This document shows positions 1-8,265 of a DNA stretch of 64,000 nucleotides, one piece after another. The notes under the pieces are model-generated. The model saw only the letters and a list, made by a program, of their open reading frames with translations. It searched no databases and had not been told where the DNA came from. The stretch covers positions 1 through 64,000 of the forward strand of contig NZ_CAMFHZ010000015.1 of assembly GCF_945952435.1 (NCBI RefSeq), written 5' to 3'. Position 1 is the first letter of the stretch; every line of letters begins with the position of its first letter. Source of the stretch: an uncultured Microbacterium sp. (GTDB taxonomy: Bacteria; Actinomycetota; Actinomycetes; Actinomycetales; Microbacteriaceae). A program made the position numbers and the translations under genes.

Positions 1-280
1 CGTCCTCGGGTGGTGCGTTTTCGGGGTCGTTGAGCGAGCGCAGCGAGACGAAACGGGGTCTCCGGGGTGGGGGCGTTTCGTCTCCGTCGCCGGTGGCGTC
101 GTCGCTCAACGCCCCCGGTTTGGTAGTGCGCTTTGGGGGTCGTTGAGCGAGCGCAGCGAGACGAAACGCGGTCTCCGAGATGGGGGGCGTTTCGTCTCCG
201 TCGCCTGCGGCGTCGTCGCTCAACGACCCCCGGGTGGTGCGCTTTGGGGGTCGTTGAGCGAGCGCAGCGAGACGAAACGC
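1..280. repeat. Tandem intergenic hairpin-type repeats (block 1)
   Basis: There is no gene before base 306. Three copies of a unit beginning GGGTCGTTGAGCGAGCG start near bases 24, 137 and 248, a period of about 111-113 bp. Each unit carries a left part ending GAGACGAAACG and a right part CGTTTCGTCTCC...GTCGTCGCTCAACG. The outer ends of the two parts are reverse complements, so each unit could form an imperfect hairpin. The short ORFs called here (133..384, 143..388) are translations of the repeat. The same unit recurs at 59.45-59.72 kb and as a half unit near 34.86 kb. Confidence 0.9.
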
Positions 281-305
281 GGTGTCCCCGGCGGGAGGGC
301 GTCGC

Positions 306-950
306 TCAGCGACCGCCGGAGGGAAGGGTGGACAGGGCGGCGGTCACAGCGTGGGCCGCGGCGTCCAGGGCGTCGTCGAGCTGACTGACGACCGTGCCGG
401 GGAGCGCGCCGCCGCGGGCGACGTGCGTGCGCAGATCCGTGCGGACGCGGGCGCGGAACGCGTTGATCGACGCGTCGGCGCGGCGAAGCTCCTCGCGGCT
501 CGCGATCCGCTCGTCCGCACGGGACGAGGCCTCCCGGGAGGACGACGAAGCCGAGGCGGAGTGCTCCTCGCGCGCGGCGGCGGCGAGGTCGGCCCGCAGG
601 CTCTTCATCGCCTCCTGCACGCTCTGGCGCACCTCGTTCGCGATGAGCCGGACGGAGTCGTTCAGTCCCGCCTCGATCGTGTGCAGATCCCCCTCGCGGG
701 CGGAGAGCTCGGCCCGGCCGGCGTCGGTGATCGCGTAGATCGTGGTCCGGCCGTCGGCCGTCTTGGTGACGAGGCCCTCCTCCTCCAGCTTCGCGAGGCG
801 AGGGTAGATCGTGCCGGCGCTCGGGGTGTAGGTGCCTCCCGTGCGATCCGTCAGCGCCTGGATGATGCCGTAGCCGTGCTGCGGCGACTCCGCCAGCAGC
901 GCGAGCAGGTACAGGCGCAGATCGCCGTGGGAGAAGACCGCGGGGCTCAC
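306..950 (-). CDS. PadR-family transcriptional regulator
   Basis: This 214-residue protein has an N-terminal PadR winged helix (LRLYLLALLAESPQHGYGIIQAL, then a GTIYPRLAKLEEEGLV recognition and wing region) followed by a long Ala/Arg/Glu-rich helical half. PadR proteins are dimeric repressors that often control the gene beside them. The GTG start is chosen because its GTGA overlaps the stop of the DUF4097 gene upstream, so the two are translationally coupled. The longer ORF in the track only adds a shadow of that upstream gene. The operon promoter holds a perfect 14-bp inverted repeat that is the obvious site for this protein. Its effector is unknown. Confidence 0.9.
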   Translation of the reverse strand: MSPAVFSHGDLRLYLLALLAESPQHGYGIIQALTDRTGGTYTPSAGTIYPRLAKLEEEGLVTKTADGRTTIYAITDAGRAELSAREGDLHTIEAGLNDSVRLIANEVRQSVQEAMKSLRADLAAAAREEHSASASSSSREASSRADERIASREELRRADASINAFRARVRTDLRTHVARGGALPGTVVSQLDDALDAAAHAVTAALSTLPSGGR

Positions 951-1798
951 AGCAGGTCCTCGCCGTCCGCCGTGAAGGACACCGGTGCCTCGGCCGCGTC
1001 GCGGCGCAGCACCGTGATGTCGCCGGAGACCGTGTTCACCCGGACATCCGCGAAGGATCCCGCCAGCTCGCCGCGCGAGCCGGTGAAGTTGGACGGCCCG
1101 GAGTTGCCGCGCGGCACCCCGTCGATCACGACACGGCCGCTGAGCGTGCGGGTGACGTAGTTCGAGGCGAGATCCTCGTCGAGGCGGACGGTCGCGTCGC
1201 CGGACACGCTGTTCAGCGCGACGGTGTTGACCGCGCCCGTGGCGTCGATGAGCATGGCGCCCGAGACGCTGTCGATCGTCGCCTTGCGCACCTGGCCGGT
1301 GAGGGCGACGGCGCCGGAGACCGTGTTGGCCGTCGCCGCGCCGTTCAGCCCGCGGACGTGGACGTCGCCGGAGACGGTGTTGAGCGTGAGGTCGCCGGCG
1401 TGGGTGTCGACGATCAGATCGCCCGAGACGGTGTTCAGCCGCGCGTCCTCGGTGAGCCCGGAGACGAGCGCGCCGGCGCTGACGACGCCGAGGTTCAGGG
1501 CGATGTCGCGGGGCACCGCCACGCTGATCTCGGCCTTGGGGCCACCGGCGCCGAAGTTGCGGAACACCTCGAGGAAGTTGTCCCAGCCGATCTGCGGGTG
1601 ATCGATCTCGATCTGAGTCCCGTCGGATTCGATCCGCAGATCCTTGACGGTCACGTTGTGCACCTCGATCCGGATGCCCGGTTCGTCGTGCGCGATCACG
1701 TCGACCTGGCCGCCGACCAGTCCGATCTTGAGCTTCGACGCGCGCTCGATGTCGATCACGCGCTCCTGCCCGGGGGCGATGAGCCACTTCTCGGTCAT
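947..1798 (-). CDS. DUF4097-family beta-strand repeat protein
   Basis: This 283-residue protein is built of repeats centred on NTVSGD or SVSGD, seen about seven times between residues 120 and 270. That is the hallmark of the DUF4097 beta-solenoid-like family. There is no signal peptide or membrane segment, so it is probably cytosolic. Members often sit beside PadR regulators in actinobacteria, but their biochemical role is not established. The ATG has an AGGAG ribosome site at 1806-1810. It is the first gene of the operon with the PadR gene downstream. Confidence 0.85.
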   Translation of the reverse strand: MTEKWLIAPGQERVIDIERASKLKIGLVGGQVDVIAHDEPGIRIEVHNVTVKDLRIESDGTQIEIDHPQIGWDNFLEVFRNFGAGGPKAEISVAVPRDIALNLGVVSAGALVSGLTEDARLNTVSGDLIVDTHAGDLTLNTVSGDVHVRGLNGAATANTVSGAVALTGQVRKATIDSVSGAMLIDATGAVNTVALNSVSGDATVRLDEDLASNYVTRTLSGRVVIDGVPRGNSGPSNFTGSRGELAGSFADVRVNTVSGDITVLRRDAAEAPVSFTADGEDLL

Positions 1799-1812
1799 GT
1801 CTGTTCTCCTGT

Positions 1813-1852
1813 GGATGAGGATGAGGATGAGGATGAGGATGAGGATGAGGAT
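1813..1852. repeat. Hexanucleotide repeat GGATGA (6.7 copies) in the 5' leader
   Basis: Six full copies of GGATGA plus GGAT run without interruption. On the transcribed minus strand this is a TCATCC repeat lying between the predicted promoter and the ribosome site of the DUF4097 gene. Copy-number change would alter leader length without changing any protein. Confidence 0.95.
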
Positions 1853-1865
1853 CCCGATCTCAGAT

Positions 1866-1916
1866 CGAGATATATCGTGAATAAGAGCATAACACGATAT
1901 ATCTCGAAGCTGTCAA
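1866..1916 (-). promoter_or_regulatory. Promoter and perfect 14-bp inverted-repeat operator of the DUF4097-padR operon
   Basis: CGAGATATATCGTG (1866-1879) and CACGATATATCTCG (1893-1906) are exact reverse complements separated by 13 bases. On the minus strand a TTGACA -35 element (1916-1911) and a TATGCT -10 element (1891-1886) are spaced by 19 bases. One arm fills the spacer and the -10 lies in the loop, so a dimer bound here would block RNA polymerase. The AT-rich sequence stands out against the surrounding GC. Confidence 0.8.
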
Positions 1917-1947
1917 GGGGTGATTCCGTGCGCGTCGCGAATCCTGC

Positions 1948-1978
1948 TTGACCTTGCCGCGACGTCAACTTCTACCGT
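1948..1978 (+). promoter_or_regulatory. MerR-type promoter with long spacer
   Basis: TTGACC (1948-1953) and TACCGT (1973-1978) are separated by 19 bases. The spacer is flanked by the inverted repeat TTGAC...GTCAA (1948-1952 and 1964-1968). A 19-bp spacer with an internal dyad is typical of promoters that MerR/TipA proteins activate, which implies autoregulation of the downstream gene. Confidence 0.6.
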
Positions 1979-2007
1979 GGAGTCAGGAGCACGAGAGGAG
2001 GTCCGGG

Positions 2008-2832
2008 ATGAGCGGACGGGACTGGTCGATCCAGGACATCGCACGCCTCGCCGGCACGACGAGCCGGACGCTGCGCCACTACGACGAGATCGGTCTGCTG
2101 CCGCCGACGAGGATCGCGGCCAACGGCTACCGGCACTACGACGCGGAGGCGCTCGTGCGCCTGCAGCGCATCCTGCTGCTGCGCGAGCTCGGCCTGGGGC
2201 TTGCGGCCATCGCCGAGCTGCTCGGAGCGGATCAGAGCGGCGACGCCTCGGCGGCTTCCGCGCTCGAGACGCATCTCGGTCTGCTCCGCGCGGAACAGAC
2301 CAGGCTGGCGCGGCAGATCGCGTCGGTCCAGAACACCATCGCATCACTGAGGAAAGGAGGAGCCCTCATGCCCGAGAGCATGTTCGACGGCTTCGATCAC
2401 ACGAGGTATAAGGACGAGGTCGAGACCCGCTGGGGGACCGAGGCCTACGCGGACGGCGACCGCTGGTGGCGGGAGCTGTCGGAGGACGACAGGGCCGCGT
2501 GGAAGCAGCGCGTCGTCGACCTCGGCGCCGCCTGGATCGCGCTCGCCGAGGACGGGGCGGATCCCGCGTCGGCCGAGGCGCAGGACGTCGCGCGCCGTCA
2601 CGTCGCGTGGCTCACCGGCGTCCCCGGGACGCCCGCACACGATCCGGGCGCCGATCGACGGGCCTACGTCACCGGTCTCGCCGAGATGTACGTGGCGGAC
2701 CCCCGCTTCGGCGCGAACTACGCCACCGCCGCCGACCGCGAGAACGGCACGACGACGGGCGCGATATTCGTCCGCGACGCGCTGCGGATCTACGCGGAGG
2801 CGAACCTCTCGGACGCCGTCGCCGGCCGCTGA
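2008..2832 (+). CDS. MerR-family regulator with TipAS antibiotic-binding domain
   Basis: The 274-residue protein starts with a MerR winged HTH (WSIQDIARLAGTTSRTLRHYDEIGLLPPTR). A coiled-coil linker follows (about residues 75-125), then a C-terminal TipAS-like helical domain beginning FDGFDHTRYKDEVETRWG. TipAS domains bind thiopeptide and other antibiotics and switch on the target promoter. The ATG at 2008 is preferred over the TTG at 1948 because GAGAGGAGG lies just upstream and the TTG is inside the promoter. It is divergent from the DUF4097 operon. Its last 43 bases overlap the convergent phosphodiesterase gene. Confidence 0.9.
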   Translation: MSGRDWSIQDIARLAGTTSRTLRHYDEIGLLPPTRIAANGYRHYDAEALVRLQRILLLRELGLGLAAIAELLGADQSGDASAASALETHLGLLRAEQTRLARQIASVQNTIASLRKGGALMPESMFDGFDHTRYKDEVETRWGTEAYADGDRWWRELSEDDRAAWKQRVVDLGAAWIALAEDGADPASAEAQDVARRHVAWLTGVPGTPAHDPGADRRAYVTGLAEMYVADPRFGANYATAADRENGTTTGAIFVRDALRIYAEANLSDAVAGR

Positions 2833-3731
2833 GTCGGTGTCGGCCCCGCCGCCGCGCCGAACGGTCGGCCGGGCAGCGTGGGGTCCGCCGGCAGGCCCAG
2901 CGCCGCGAGGGCCTGCGGGAGCACGTCGGCGTGATCGACGAGCGGCGCGGTTCCCACCGGATGCGGGGCGATCCCCGGACCCGCGGCGGCGATCCAGGCG
3001 AGGCGCTCCTCGTCGGAGTCGCCGCCGTGGTGCCCGGCGTCGAGATGTCCGTGATCTGTCGCCACGACGACGGTCCACTCCTCCTGGGACCGCGTGGGCC
3101 GGGCGGCGATCGCGGCCAGCAGGACCCCGAGCTGTTCGTCGCACGCCTCGATCGCGGCCCGGTAGCGGTCCGTGACGCCCTCGGCGTGACCCACCATGTC
3201 CGGCAGCACCGCGTACGCGAAGACGACCGCGTGGTCGCGGTCGAGCAGTTCGCGGGCCGCGCGGTTCATGACCGCGTCGTCCATCGCGGCGATGAGCTCG
3301 AGCGATCCGGTGTCCTCCGTGCCGGGAGGCAGCGCGGGGCGGTAGCCGCCGGGCGCGAAGACCGGGCCTCCCGCGACCTCCTCGACGAGCGGGGCCCAGG
3401 ACGCGGCGGCGAAGGTCGTCGATCCCGGCAGAGCGGCGCGCACGCGCGTCAACAGATCGGGGTGGGCGGCGAAGGCGTTGCCGCGGAAGTCGTTGTCGTG
3501 CACGCCGTGGCGGTCGCGGTAGACCCCGGTCGCGAGGGTCGACCACACGGGCCCCGAGATCGTCGGGTTCTTCTCGTGCACCCGCACGGTCGCGAAGAAT
3601 CCTCGCGCGGCGAGCGCGTCCAGGTGCGGCGTGTGCACGGCCCGCACCACGTCGTCGCGGACGCCGTCCCAGCCCATGATGAGCACGTGCGGGCGAAGAT
3701 CGCGGTGGGGGGCGGAGGGCGAGGCGGACAT
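2790..3731 (-). CDS. Alkaline-phosphatase-superfamily phosphodiesterase/nucleotide pyrophosphatase
   Basis: The 313-residue protein carries the superfamily metal-binding sequence: HVLIMGWDGVR near the N-terminus, NPTISGPVWSTLATG with the presumed nucleophile Thr, DMVGHAEG, and VVVATDHGH with the metal-binding Asp/His pair. Such enzymes hydrolyse phosphodiester or pyrophosphate bonds; the substrate here cannot be told. No signal peptide is seen. The ATG at 3731 (MSASPSAPHRD) is chosen over the upstream in-frame start because homology begins shortly after it. The stop lies inside the convergent MerR gene. Confidence 0.85.
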   Translation of the reverse strand: MSASPSAPHRDLRPHVLIMGWDGVRDDVVRAVHTPHLDALAARGFFATVRVHEKNPTISGPVWSTLATGVYRDRHGVHDNDFRGNAFAAHPDLLTRVRAALPGSTTFAAASWAPLVEEVAGGPVFAPGGYRPALPPGTEDTGSLELIAAMDDAVMNRAARELLDRDHAVVFAYAVLPDMVGHAEGVTDRYRAAIEACDEQLGVLLAAIAARPTRSQEEWTVVVATDHGHLDAGHHGGDSDEERLAWIAAAGPGIAPHPVGTAPLVDHADVLPQALAALGLPADPTLPGRPFGAAAGPTPTQRPATASERFASA

Positions 3732-3807
3732 CCGCCCAGCGTAGGGGAGCGCACGGCGAGGAAAGAGGCGGGAACGCGCGTCGAACGCGAAGGGGCTCGC
3801 CGAGCAC

Positions 3808-3836
3808 TTGCGCCCGCGTACATGATCGCCTAATCT
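3808..3836 (+). promoter_or_regulatory. Promoter of the sugar ABC importer operon
   Basis: TTGCGC (3808-3813) and TAATCT (3831-3836) are separated by exactly 17 bases. The predicted start point is at about 3843, which leaves a leader of roughly 148 nt before the lipoprotein gene. Confidence 0.65.
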
Positions 3837-3842
3837 CACCTA

Positions 3843-3866
3843 TTAATCGGTTAGCTAATCGATTAA
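3843..3866. promoter_or_regulatory. LacI-type palindromic operator
   Basis: TTAATCGGTTAG is followed directly by CTAATCGATTAA, a 24-bp palindrome with a single mismatch per half. It begins at the predicted transcription start of the ABC operon. The LacI-family gene at 7109 in the same operon is the natural ligand, so autoregulated repression is inferred. Confidence 0.75.
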
Positions 3867-3990
3867 CATCCCTCACAGACAGCGTCACGGCACGGTCCCT
3901 CCTCGCGAATCGTCGCCTCTCCCGACGCGCCCCGATCCGGGCGGAACACCCGTCTCGGCCCGCAGCACCAGGATCCAAAGGAGGATCAGG

Positions 3991-5259
3991 ATGATTCGAC
4001 GCAGACTCACCAGAACGGCGGCGCTCCTCGCCGTCACGGCCGCGGCCGCCGCGGGCCTCGCCGCGTGCAGCTCGGGCGGGGCGGAAGCCGACTCCGGCCC
4101 GGTCACCCTCACCTACGGGATCTGGGACGCGACGCAGAAGCCGACGATGCAGAAGATCGCCGATGCATTCACGCGGACGCACAAGAACGTGACGATCGAC
4201 ATCCAGGTGACGCCGTACAAGGAGTACTTCACCAAGCTGCAGACCGCGGTCTCGGGCGGTTCCGCCCCCGACGCGTTCTGGATGAACGGCCCGAACTTCC
4301 AGCTGTACGCCTCGAACGGCGTGATCGCGCCGCTTGACGACACCGGGATCAAGACCGCGGACTATCCGAAGGGGCTCGTCGACCTCTACACCTTCGACGG
4401 GAAGCTCTACGGCGCCCCGAAGGACTTCGACACGATCGCCGTCTGGTACAACAAGACCCTCTTCGACGCGGCCGGCGTGGCCTATCCGAAGGCGGGCTGG
4501 ACCTGGGACGACATGAAGGCGACCGCGGCCAAGCTCACCGATCCCGCCAAGGGGCAGTACGGCATCGCCGCCGCACAGTTCAACCAGGAGAACTATTACG
4601 ACTCGATCGCCCAGGCGGGCGGCCAGGTCATCAACGCGGCGGGCACCAAGACGGGATACGGCTCCCCAGAGGCGCTCGCCGGCATCACGCTGTGGACCGA
4701 CCTCATCGCGGCGGGGTCTTCGCCGACGGCGCAGCAGATGACCGACACGGCGCCCACCGACATGTTCCTGAGCGGTAAGGTCGCGATGCTGCAGAACGGC
4801 TCCTGGGCCGCGCACACCTATGCGGACAACGCGGACGTCGCCGACAAGGTGGACGTGGCGCCGCTGCCCGCGGGGAAGGCGGGCAACCAGAGCGTGATCC
4901 ACGGACTCGCCAACGTCGCGAACGCGAAGAGCAAACACCTCGACCTGGCCCGGCAGTTCGCCGCCTTCGCGAGCGGCTCGGAGGCGGCCGGTCTGCAGGC
5001 CGACGCCGGAATCGTGATCCCCGCGCTCTCGGGGACGCAGGACGCCTGGGTGAAGGCGCTCCCGCAGTACCACCTGCAGGTCTACATCGACGCGCTGAAG
5101 ACGGCGGTGCCGTACCCGGTATCGAAGAACACCGCCGCGTGGAACGCCGTCGAGGACGAGCAGCTGTCGCAGGTCTGGGCGGGGAGCGTGACCCCGGAGG
5201 CCGGGCTGAAGACGCTGGCCTCCCGGATGCAGGAGCTCCTCGACAAGGAGAAGAAGTGA
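3991..5259 (+). CDS. ABC transporter sugar-binding lipoprotein
   Basis: This 422-residue protein has a lipoprotein signal peptide (MIRRRLTRTAALLAVTAAA...LAAC, lipid-modified Cys near residue 26) and a family 1 extracellular solute-binding fold. Recognisable pieces are VTLTYGIWDATQKPTMQKIADAF at the N-terminus, the APDAFWMNG segment and GSWAAHTYAD. It would capture a sugar or oligosaccharide outside the membrane for the two permeases downstream. AAGGAGGA at 3979-3986 supports the ATG. Substrate cannot be assigned from sequence. Confidence 0.92.
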   Translation: MIRRRLTRTAALLAVTAAAAAGLAACSSGGAEADSGPVTLTYGIWDATQKPTMQKIADAFTRTHKNVTIDIQVTPYKEYFTKLQTAVSGGSAPDAFWMNGPNFQLYASNGVIAPLDDTGIKTADYPKGLVDLYTFDGKLYGAPKDFDTIAVWYNKTLFDAAGVAYPKAGWTWDDMKATAAKLTDPAKGQYGIAAAQFNQENYYDSIAQAGGQVINAAGTKTGYGSPEALAGITLWTDLIAAGSSPTAQQMTDTAPTDMFLSGKVAMLQNGSWAAHTYADNADVADKVDVAPLPAGKAGNQSVIHGLANVANAKSKHLDLARQFAAFASGSEAAGLQADAGIVIPALSGTQDAWVKALPQYHLQVYIDALKTAVPYPVSKNTAAWNAVEDEQLSQVWAGSVTPEAGLKTLASRMQELLDKEKK

Positions 5260-5260
5260 G

Positions 5261-6229
5261 ATGACCGAGGCGATCGCTGCACGCGAGATCGCGCCGGCCG
5301 CCGTGCCGGACCGGGGGCTCGCGGCCCCCGGTTCCGGCCGCCGCCGGCGGCGCGGCCCGCATCAGTCCGGCTGGTGGGCGCTGCTCTTCGTGGGCCCCAC
5401 GGCGCTCGGCATGGCCGTGTTCTACCTGTGGCCGACGGTGCGCACGTTCCTCATGTCGTTCACCGAGACCGGCCCGTTCGGCGGTTCCCAGTTCGTCGGA
5501 CTCGCCAACTACGCCCGGCTGTTCCAGGACCCCGAGCTCCTCGGCGCGCTCCGCAACACGGCGATCTACACGGTCATCGCGCTCGTCGGCATCCCGATCG
5601 CCATCGCGATCGCCGCGCTGCTGAACACGGCGGGACTCAAGGGGCGCAGCGCCTACCGCACGCTCTACTTCATCCCCGTCGTCACGATGCCCGCGGCCAT
5701 CGCGCTCGTGTGGCGCATGATCTTCAACGGCGACTTCGGGGTGCTCAACCAGTTCCTCGCCGTGTTCGGCATCCGGGGCACGTCCTGGCTGACGGATCCG
5801 CACACGGCGCTCGTCGCGATCGCCGTCGTCGGCATCTGGGCGGGGCTGGGCACGAACGTCGTCATCTTCCTCGCCGGGCTCCAGGGCATCCCGGACACGA
5901 TCATGGAGGCCGCGGACCTGGACGGCGCCGGTCCGATCCGCAAGTTCTTCTCGATCACCATCCCGATGCTCAGCCCGACGATCTTCTTCGTCAGCGTGAT
6001 CGGCGTGATCGGCGCGCTGCAGGTGTTCGACCTCGTCTACATGATGCTCGGGCGCAACAACCCCGCGATGCCGAACACCCGCACGATCGTCTACCTCTTC
6101 TATCAGGCGGGCTTCATCGACCACGAGCAGGGCTACGCGGCGGCGATCGCCTTCCTGCTCCTGGTGATCATCCTCGTGCTGACCGTCGTGCAGTTCCGGC
6201 TGCAGAAGAAGTGGGTCCACTATGAGTGA
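5261..6229 (+). CDS. Sugar ABC transporter permease (MalF/UgpA type)
   Basis: This 322-residue membrane protein has about six transmembrane helices after a basic N-terminal tail. The permease EAA loop is EAADLDGAGPIRKFFSITIPMLSP, the cytoplasmic segment that docks the ATPase. It starts one base after the stop of the binding protein and overlaps the next permease by 8 bases, so it is part of a tight operon. No ATPase gene is present in the operon. In actinobacteria a shared MsiK-type ATPase often serves several such importers. Confidence 0.92.
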   Translation: MTEAIAAREIAPAAVPDRGLAAPGSGRRRRRGPHQSGWWALLFVGPTALGMAVFYLWPTVRTFLMSFTETGPFGGSQFVGLANYARLFQDPELLGALRNTAIYTVIALVGIPIAIAIAALLNTAGLKGRSAYRTLYFIPVVTMPAAIALVWRMIFNGDFGVLNQFLAVFGIRGTSWLTDPHTALVAIAVVGIWAGLGTNVVIFLAGLQGIPDTIMEAADLDGAGPIRKFFSITIPMLSPTIFFVSVIGVIGALQVFDLVYMMLGRNNPAMPNTRTIVYLFYQAGFIDHEQGYAAAIAFLLLVIILVLTVVQFRLQKKWVHYE

Positions 6230-7106
6230 CACGATCCCCGCCGACACCCGCGCCTTCGCCGGCGTGCCGGACGCTCCCCGGCGGCGTCCCCTCAACCGCG
6301 GCCTGCTCGCCGTGCACATCGTGCTGATCCTCGGCGCCGTGCTCATGGTCTTCCCCTTCGTGTGGCAGACCCTCACCGCGTTCAAGACGTTCCAGGCCTC
6401 CGTGCAGGTGCCGCCGACGATCCTGCCCTCGCCCTGGGTATGGACCAACTTCGGCAAGGTCTTCGACTCGATGCCGTTCGCGCAGATGTTCCTCAACTCC
6501 GTGCTGCTCACGATCGGCCGCACGCTCGGCCAAGTGGTGCTGTGCACGATGGCCGGCTATGCGTTCGCGCGCATGCCGTTCCGCGGACGCAACGCCCTGT
6601 TCGTGGTGTTCCTGTCCGTGCTGATGGTGCCGTCGCAGCTCTACCTGCTGCCGCAGTACGAGATCGTCCAGTCGCTCGGCTGGCTGAACTCGCTGCAGGC
6701 GCTCGTCGTCCCCGGCATCTTCAGCGCGTTCGGCACGTTCCTCATGCGCCAGTTCTTCATGTCGCTTCCCGCCGAGCTGGAGGAGGCCGCGCGGATCGAC
6801 GGGGCGAACCCGTGGCAGGTCTTCTGGAAGGTCATGCTGCCGCTCGCGAAGCCGGGGATCGTGGCACTCGCCGTCTTCACCGTGCTGTGGTCGTGGAACG
6901 ATCTGCTCTGGCCGCTCGTGGTGACCACCGATCCCGAGAAGATGCCGCTGTCGGTCGGCCTGTCCCAGCTCGTCGGCCTGCACGGCACGGATTATCCTGT
7001 GCTGATGGCCGGAGCGCTGCTGGCGACGCTCCCGATGCTGATCACGTTCATGATCCTGCAGCGCCAGTTCATCCAGGGCATCGCCTTCTCCGGGACGAAG
7101 GGCTGA
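6222..7106 (+). CDS. Sugar ABC transporter permease (MalG/UgpE type)
   Basis: This 294-residue protein has six predicted membrane helices and the EAA motif EEAARIDGANPWQVFWKVMLPLAKP near residue 190. It pairs with the upstream MalF-type permease to form the channel of the importer. The start overlaps the upstream stop by 8 bases, and the LacI-family gene follows 2 bases after its stop. Confidence 0.92.
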   Translation: MSDTIPADTRAFAGVPDAPRRRPLNRGLLAVHIVLILGAVLMVFPFVWQTLTAFKTFQASVQVPPTILPSPWVWTNFGKVFDSMPFAQMFLNSVLLTIGRTLGQVVLCTMAGYAFARMPFRGRNALFVVFLSVLMVPSQLYLLPQYEIVQSLGWLNSLQALVVPGIFSAFGTFLMRQFFMSLPAELEEAARIDGANPWQVFWKVMLPLAKPGIVALAVFTVLWSWNDLLWPLVVTTDPEKMPLSVGLSQLVGLHGTDYPVLMAGALLATLPMLITFMILQRQFIQGIAFSGTKG

Positions 7107-7108
7107 CC

Positions 7109-8206
7109 ATGGAATCCGCATCCGTTCCCGAGCCGGTGGACGAGGTCGTCGCGGGCGAGAGCGCCTCGTCCGCGAGCAGTCCGCGTCGCGCCACGCTGCG
7201 CGCCGTGGCCGAGGCCGCGGGCGTGTCCACCGCCACCGCGTCCTACGTGTTCTCCGGACGGCGGGGTCCGGGCGCCGGGGTCTCTCCTGGCACCGCCCGC
7301 CGCGTGCACGAGGCGGCGGCGCGCCTCCACTACCGGCCCAACCGGGCGGCGCAGGCGATCCGCACGGGCCGCACCGAGATGGTCCAGCTCTCGCTCTACA
7401 TGCTCAGCGACCCGTGGGCGCTCGCGGTCGCGGAGGCGGTGAACGAGGCCGCCAACAGGCACGGCCTCACCACCCTGATCCTCGCCGACGGGGACTGGCA
7501 TGCCGCGCTCGAACGGGTCGAGAGCGACGTCGCGTACCTCGACAGGATCGAGGACGACGCCGAGACCCGGCGCAAGCTGCAGAGCCTGGTCGGGCGCGGG
7601 CAGCGCCTGGTCGTCTTCTCGGAGACGCTCGAGGCCGACGGCTTCGACGTGATCCGCTCGCTGTCGCTGCCCGGCTGCGAGCTCGCGATGGACGCGCTCC
7701 TCGAACGCCACACGGAGATCGGCTGCCTCGCCGCCCAGAGCGCCGTGGACGCCAGCGCCACCCAGCGCACCCGCTACTCCGTCTACCGGGAGAAGCTCGC
7801 CGCCGCCGGACTGCCGTATCGTCCCGAGCACGAGGCCTTCTTCGCGGGGACGCAGGCGACCGCCTTCACCGCCGCGGTGGAGCTCCTGTCGCGCCCGAAG
7901 CGTCCCAGCGCGATCTACGCGACGACCGACTTCGCGGGCATCGCGGCCATCAACGCCGCGCACATGCTCGGCCTGCGCGTGCCGCACGACGTCGCCGTGA
8001 TCGGTGTCGGCAACACTCCGGACGCGCATCTCATCGCCCCGACGCTCACGACGGTCGGCCCCACCGACTTCTACGAGCGGCAGGCGCAGATCATCGTCGG
8101 CCGTGCGGTGCAGGAGCAGCCGGATCCGCCGCGCATGCACGAGTTCCCGTGGTCACTCTTCCCCGGCGGATCCACCGACCTCGACGCCCCGCCGGCGCGC
8201 GCATGA
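7109..8206 (+). CDS. LacI-family transcriptional regulator
   Basis: This 365-residue protein has a LacI HTH (ATLRAVAEAAGVSTATASYVFSG), a hinge region and a periplasmic-binding-protein-like effector domain ending with the GVGNTP...PTLTTVGP segment typical of the family. A roughly 25-residue acidic/serine-rich tail precedes the HTH. It is encoded inside the transporter operon, so it probably represses that operon at the palindrome at 3843-3866 until the sugar ligand binds. The ATG at 7109 lies 2 bases after the permease stop; the longer ORF in the track is a shadow of that permease. Confidence 0.92.
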   Translation: MESASVPEPVDEVVAGESASSASSPRRATLRAVAEAAGVSTATASYVFSGRRGPGAGVSPGTARRVHEAAARLHYRPNRAAQAIRTGRTEMVQLSLYMLSDPWALAVAEAVNEAANRHGLTTLILADGDWHAALERVESDVAYLDRIEDDAETRRKLQSLVGRGQRLVVFSETLEADGFDVIRSLSLPGCELAMDALLERHTEIGCLAAQSAVDASATQRTRYSVYREKLAAAGLPYRPEHEAFFAGTQATAFTAAVELLSRPKRPSAIYATTDFAGIAAINAAHMLGLRVPHDVAVIGVGNTPDAHLIAPTLTTVGPTDFYERQAQIIVGRAVQEQPDPPRMHEFPWSLFPGGSTDLDAPPARA

Positions 8207-8265
8207 CGTCCCCCTCCGCCCTCCACCGCCTACCATCACCCCTCGACAGCAAGGAGCAGGACCGC

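Noticed and set aside
1-280. CRISPR array
   Set aside because: The repeats are about 110 bp, imperfect, internally inverted and without unique spacers or cas genes.
2344-5073. 909-residue minus-strand ORF
   Set aside because: It is antisense to MerR and the sugar-binding gene and out of frame with the phosphodiesterase; composition is typical of a shadow frame.
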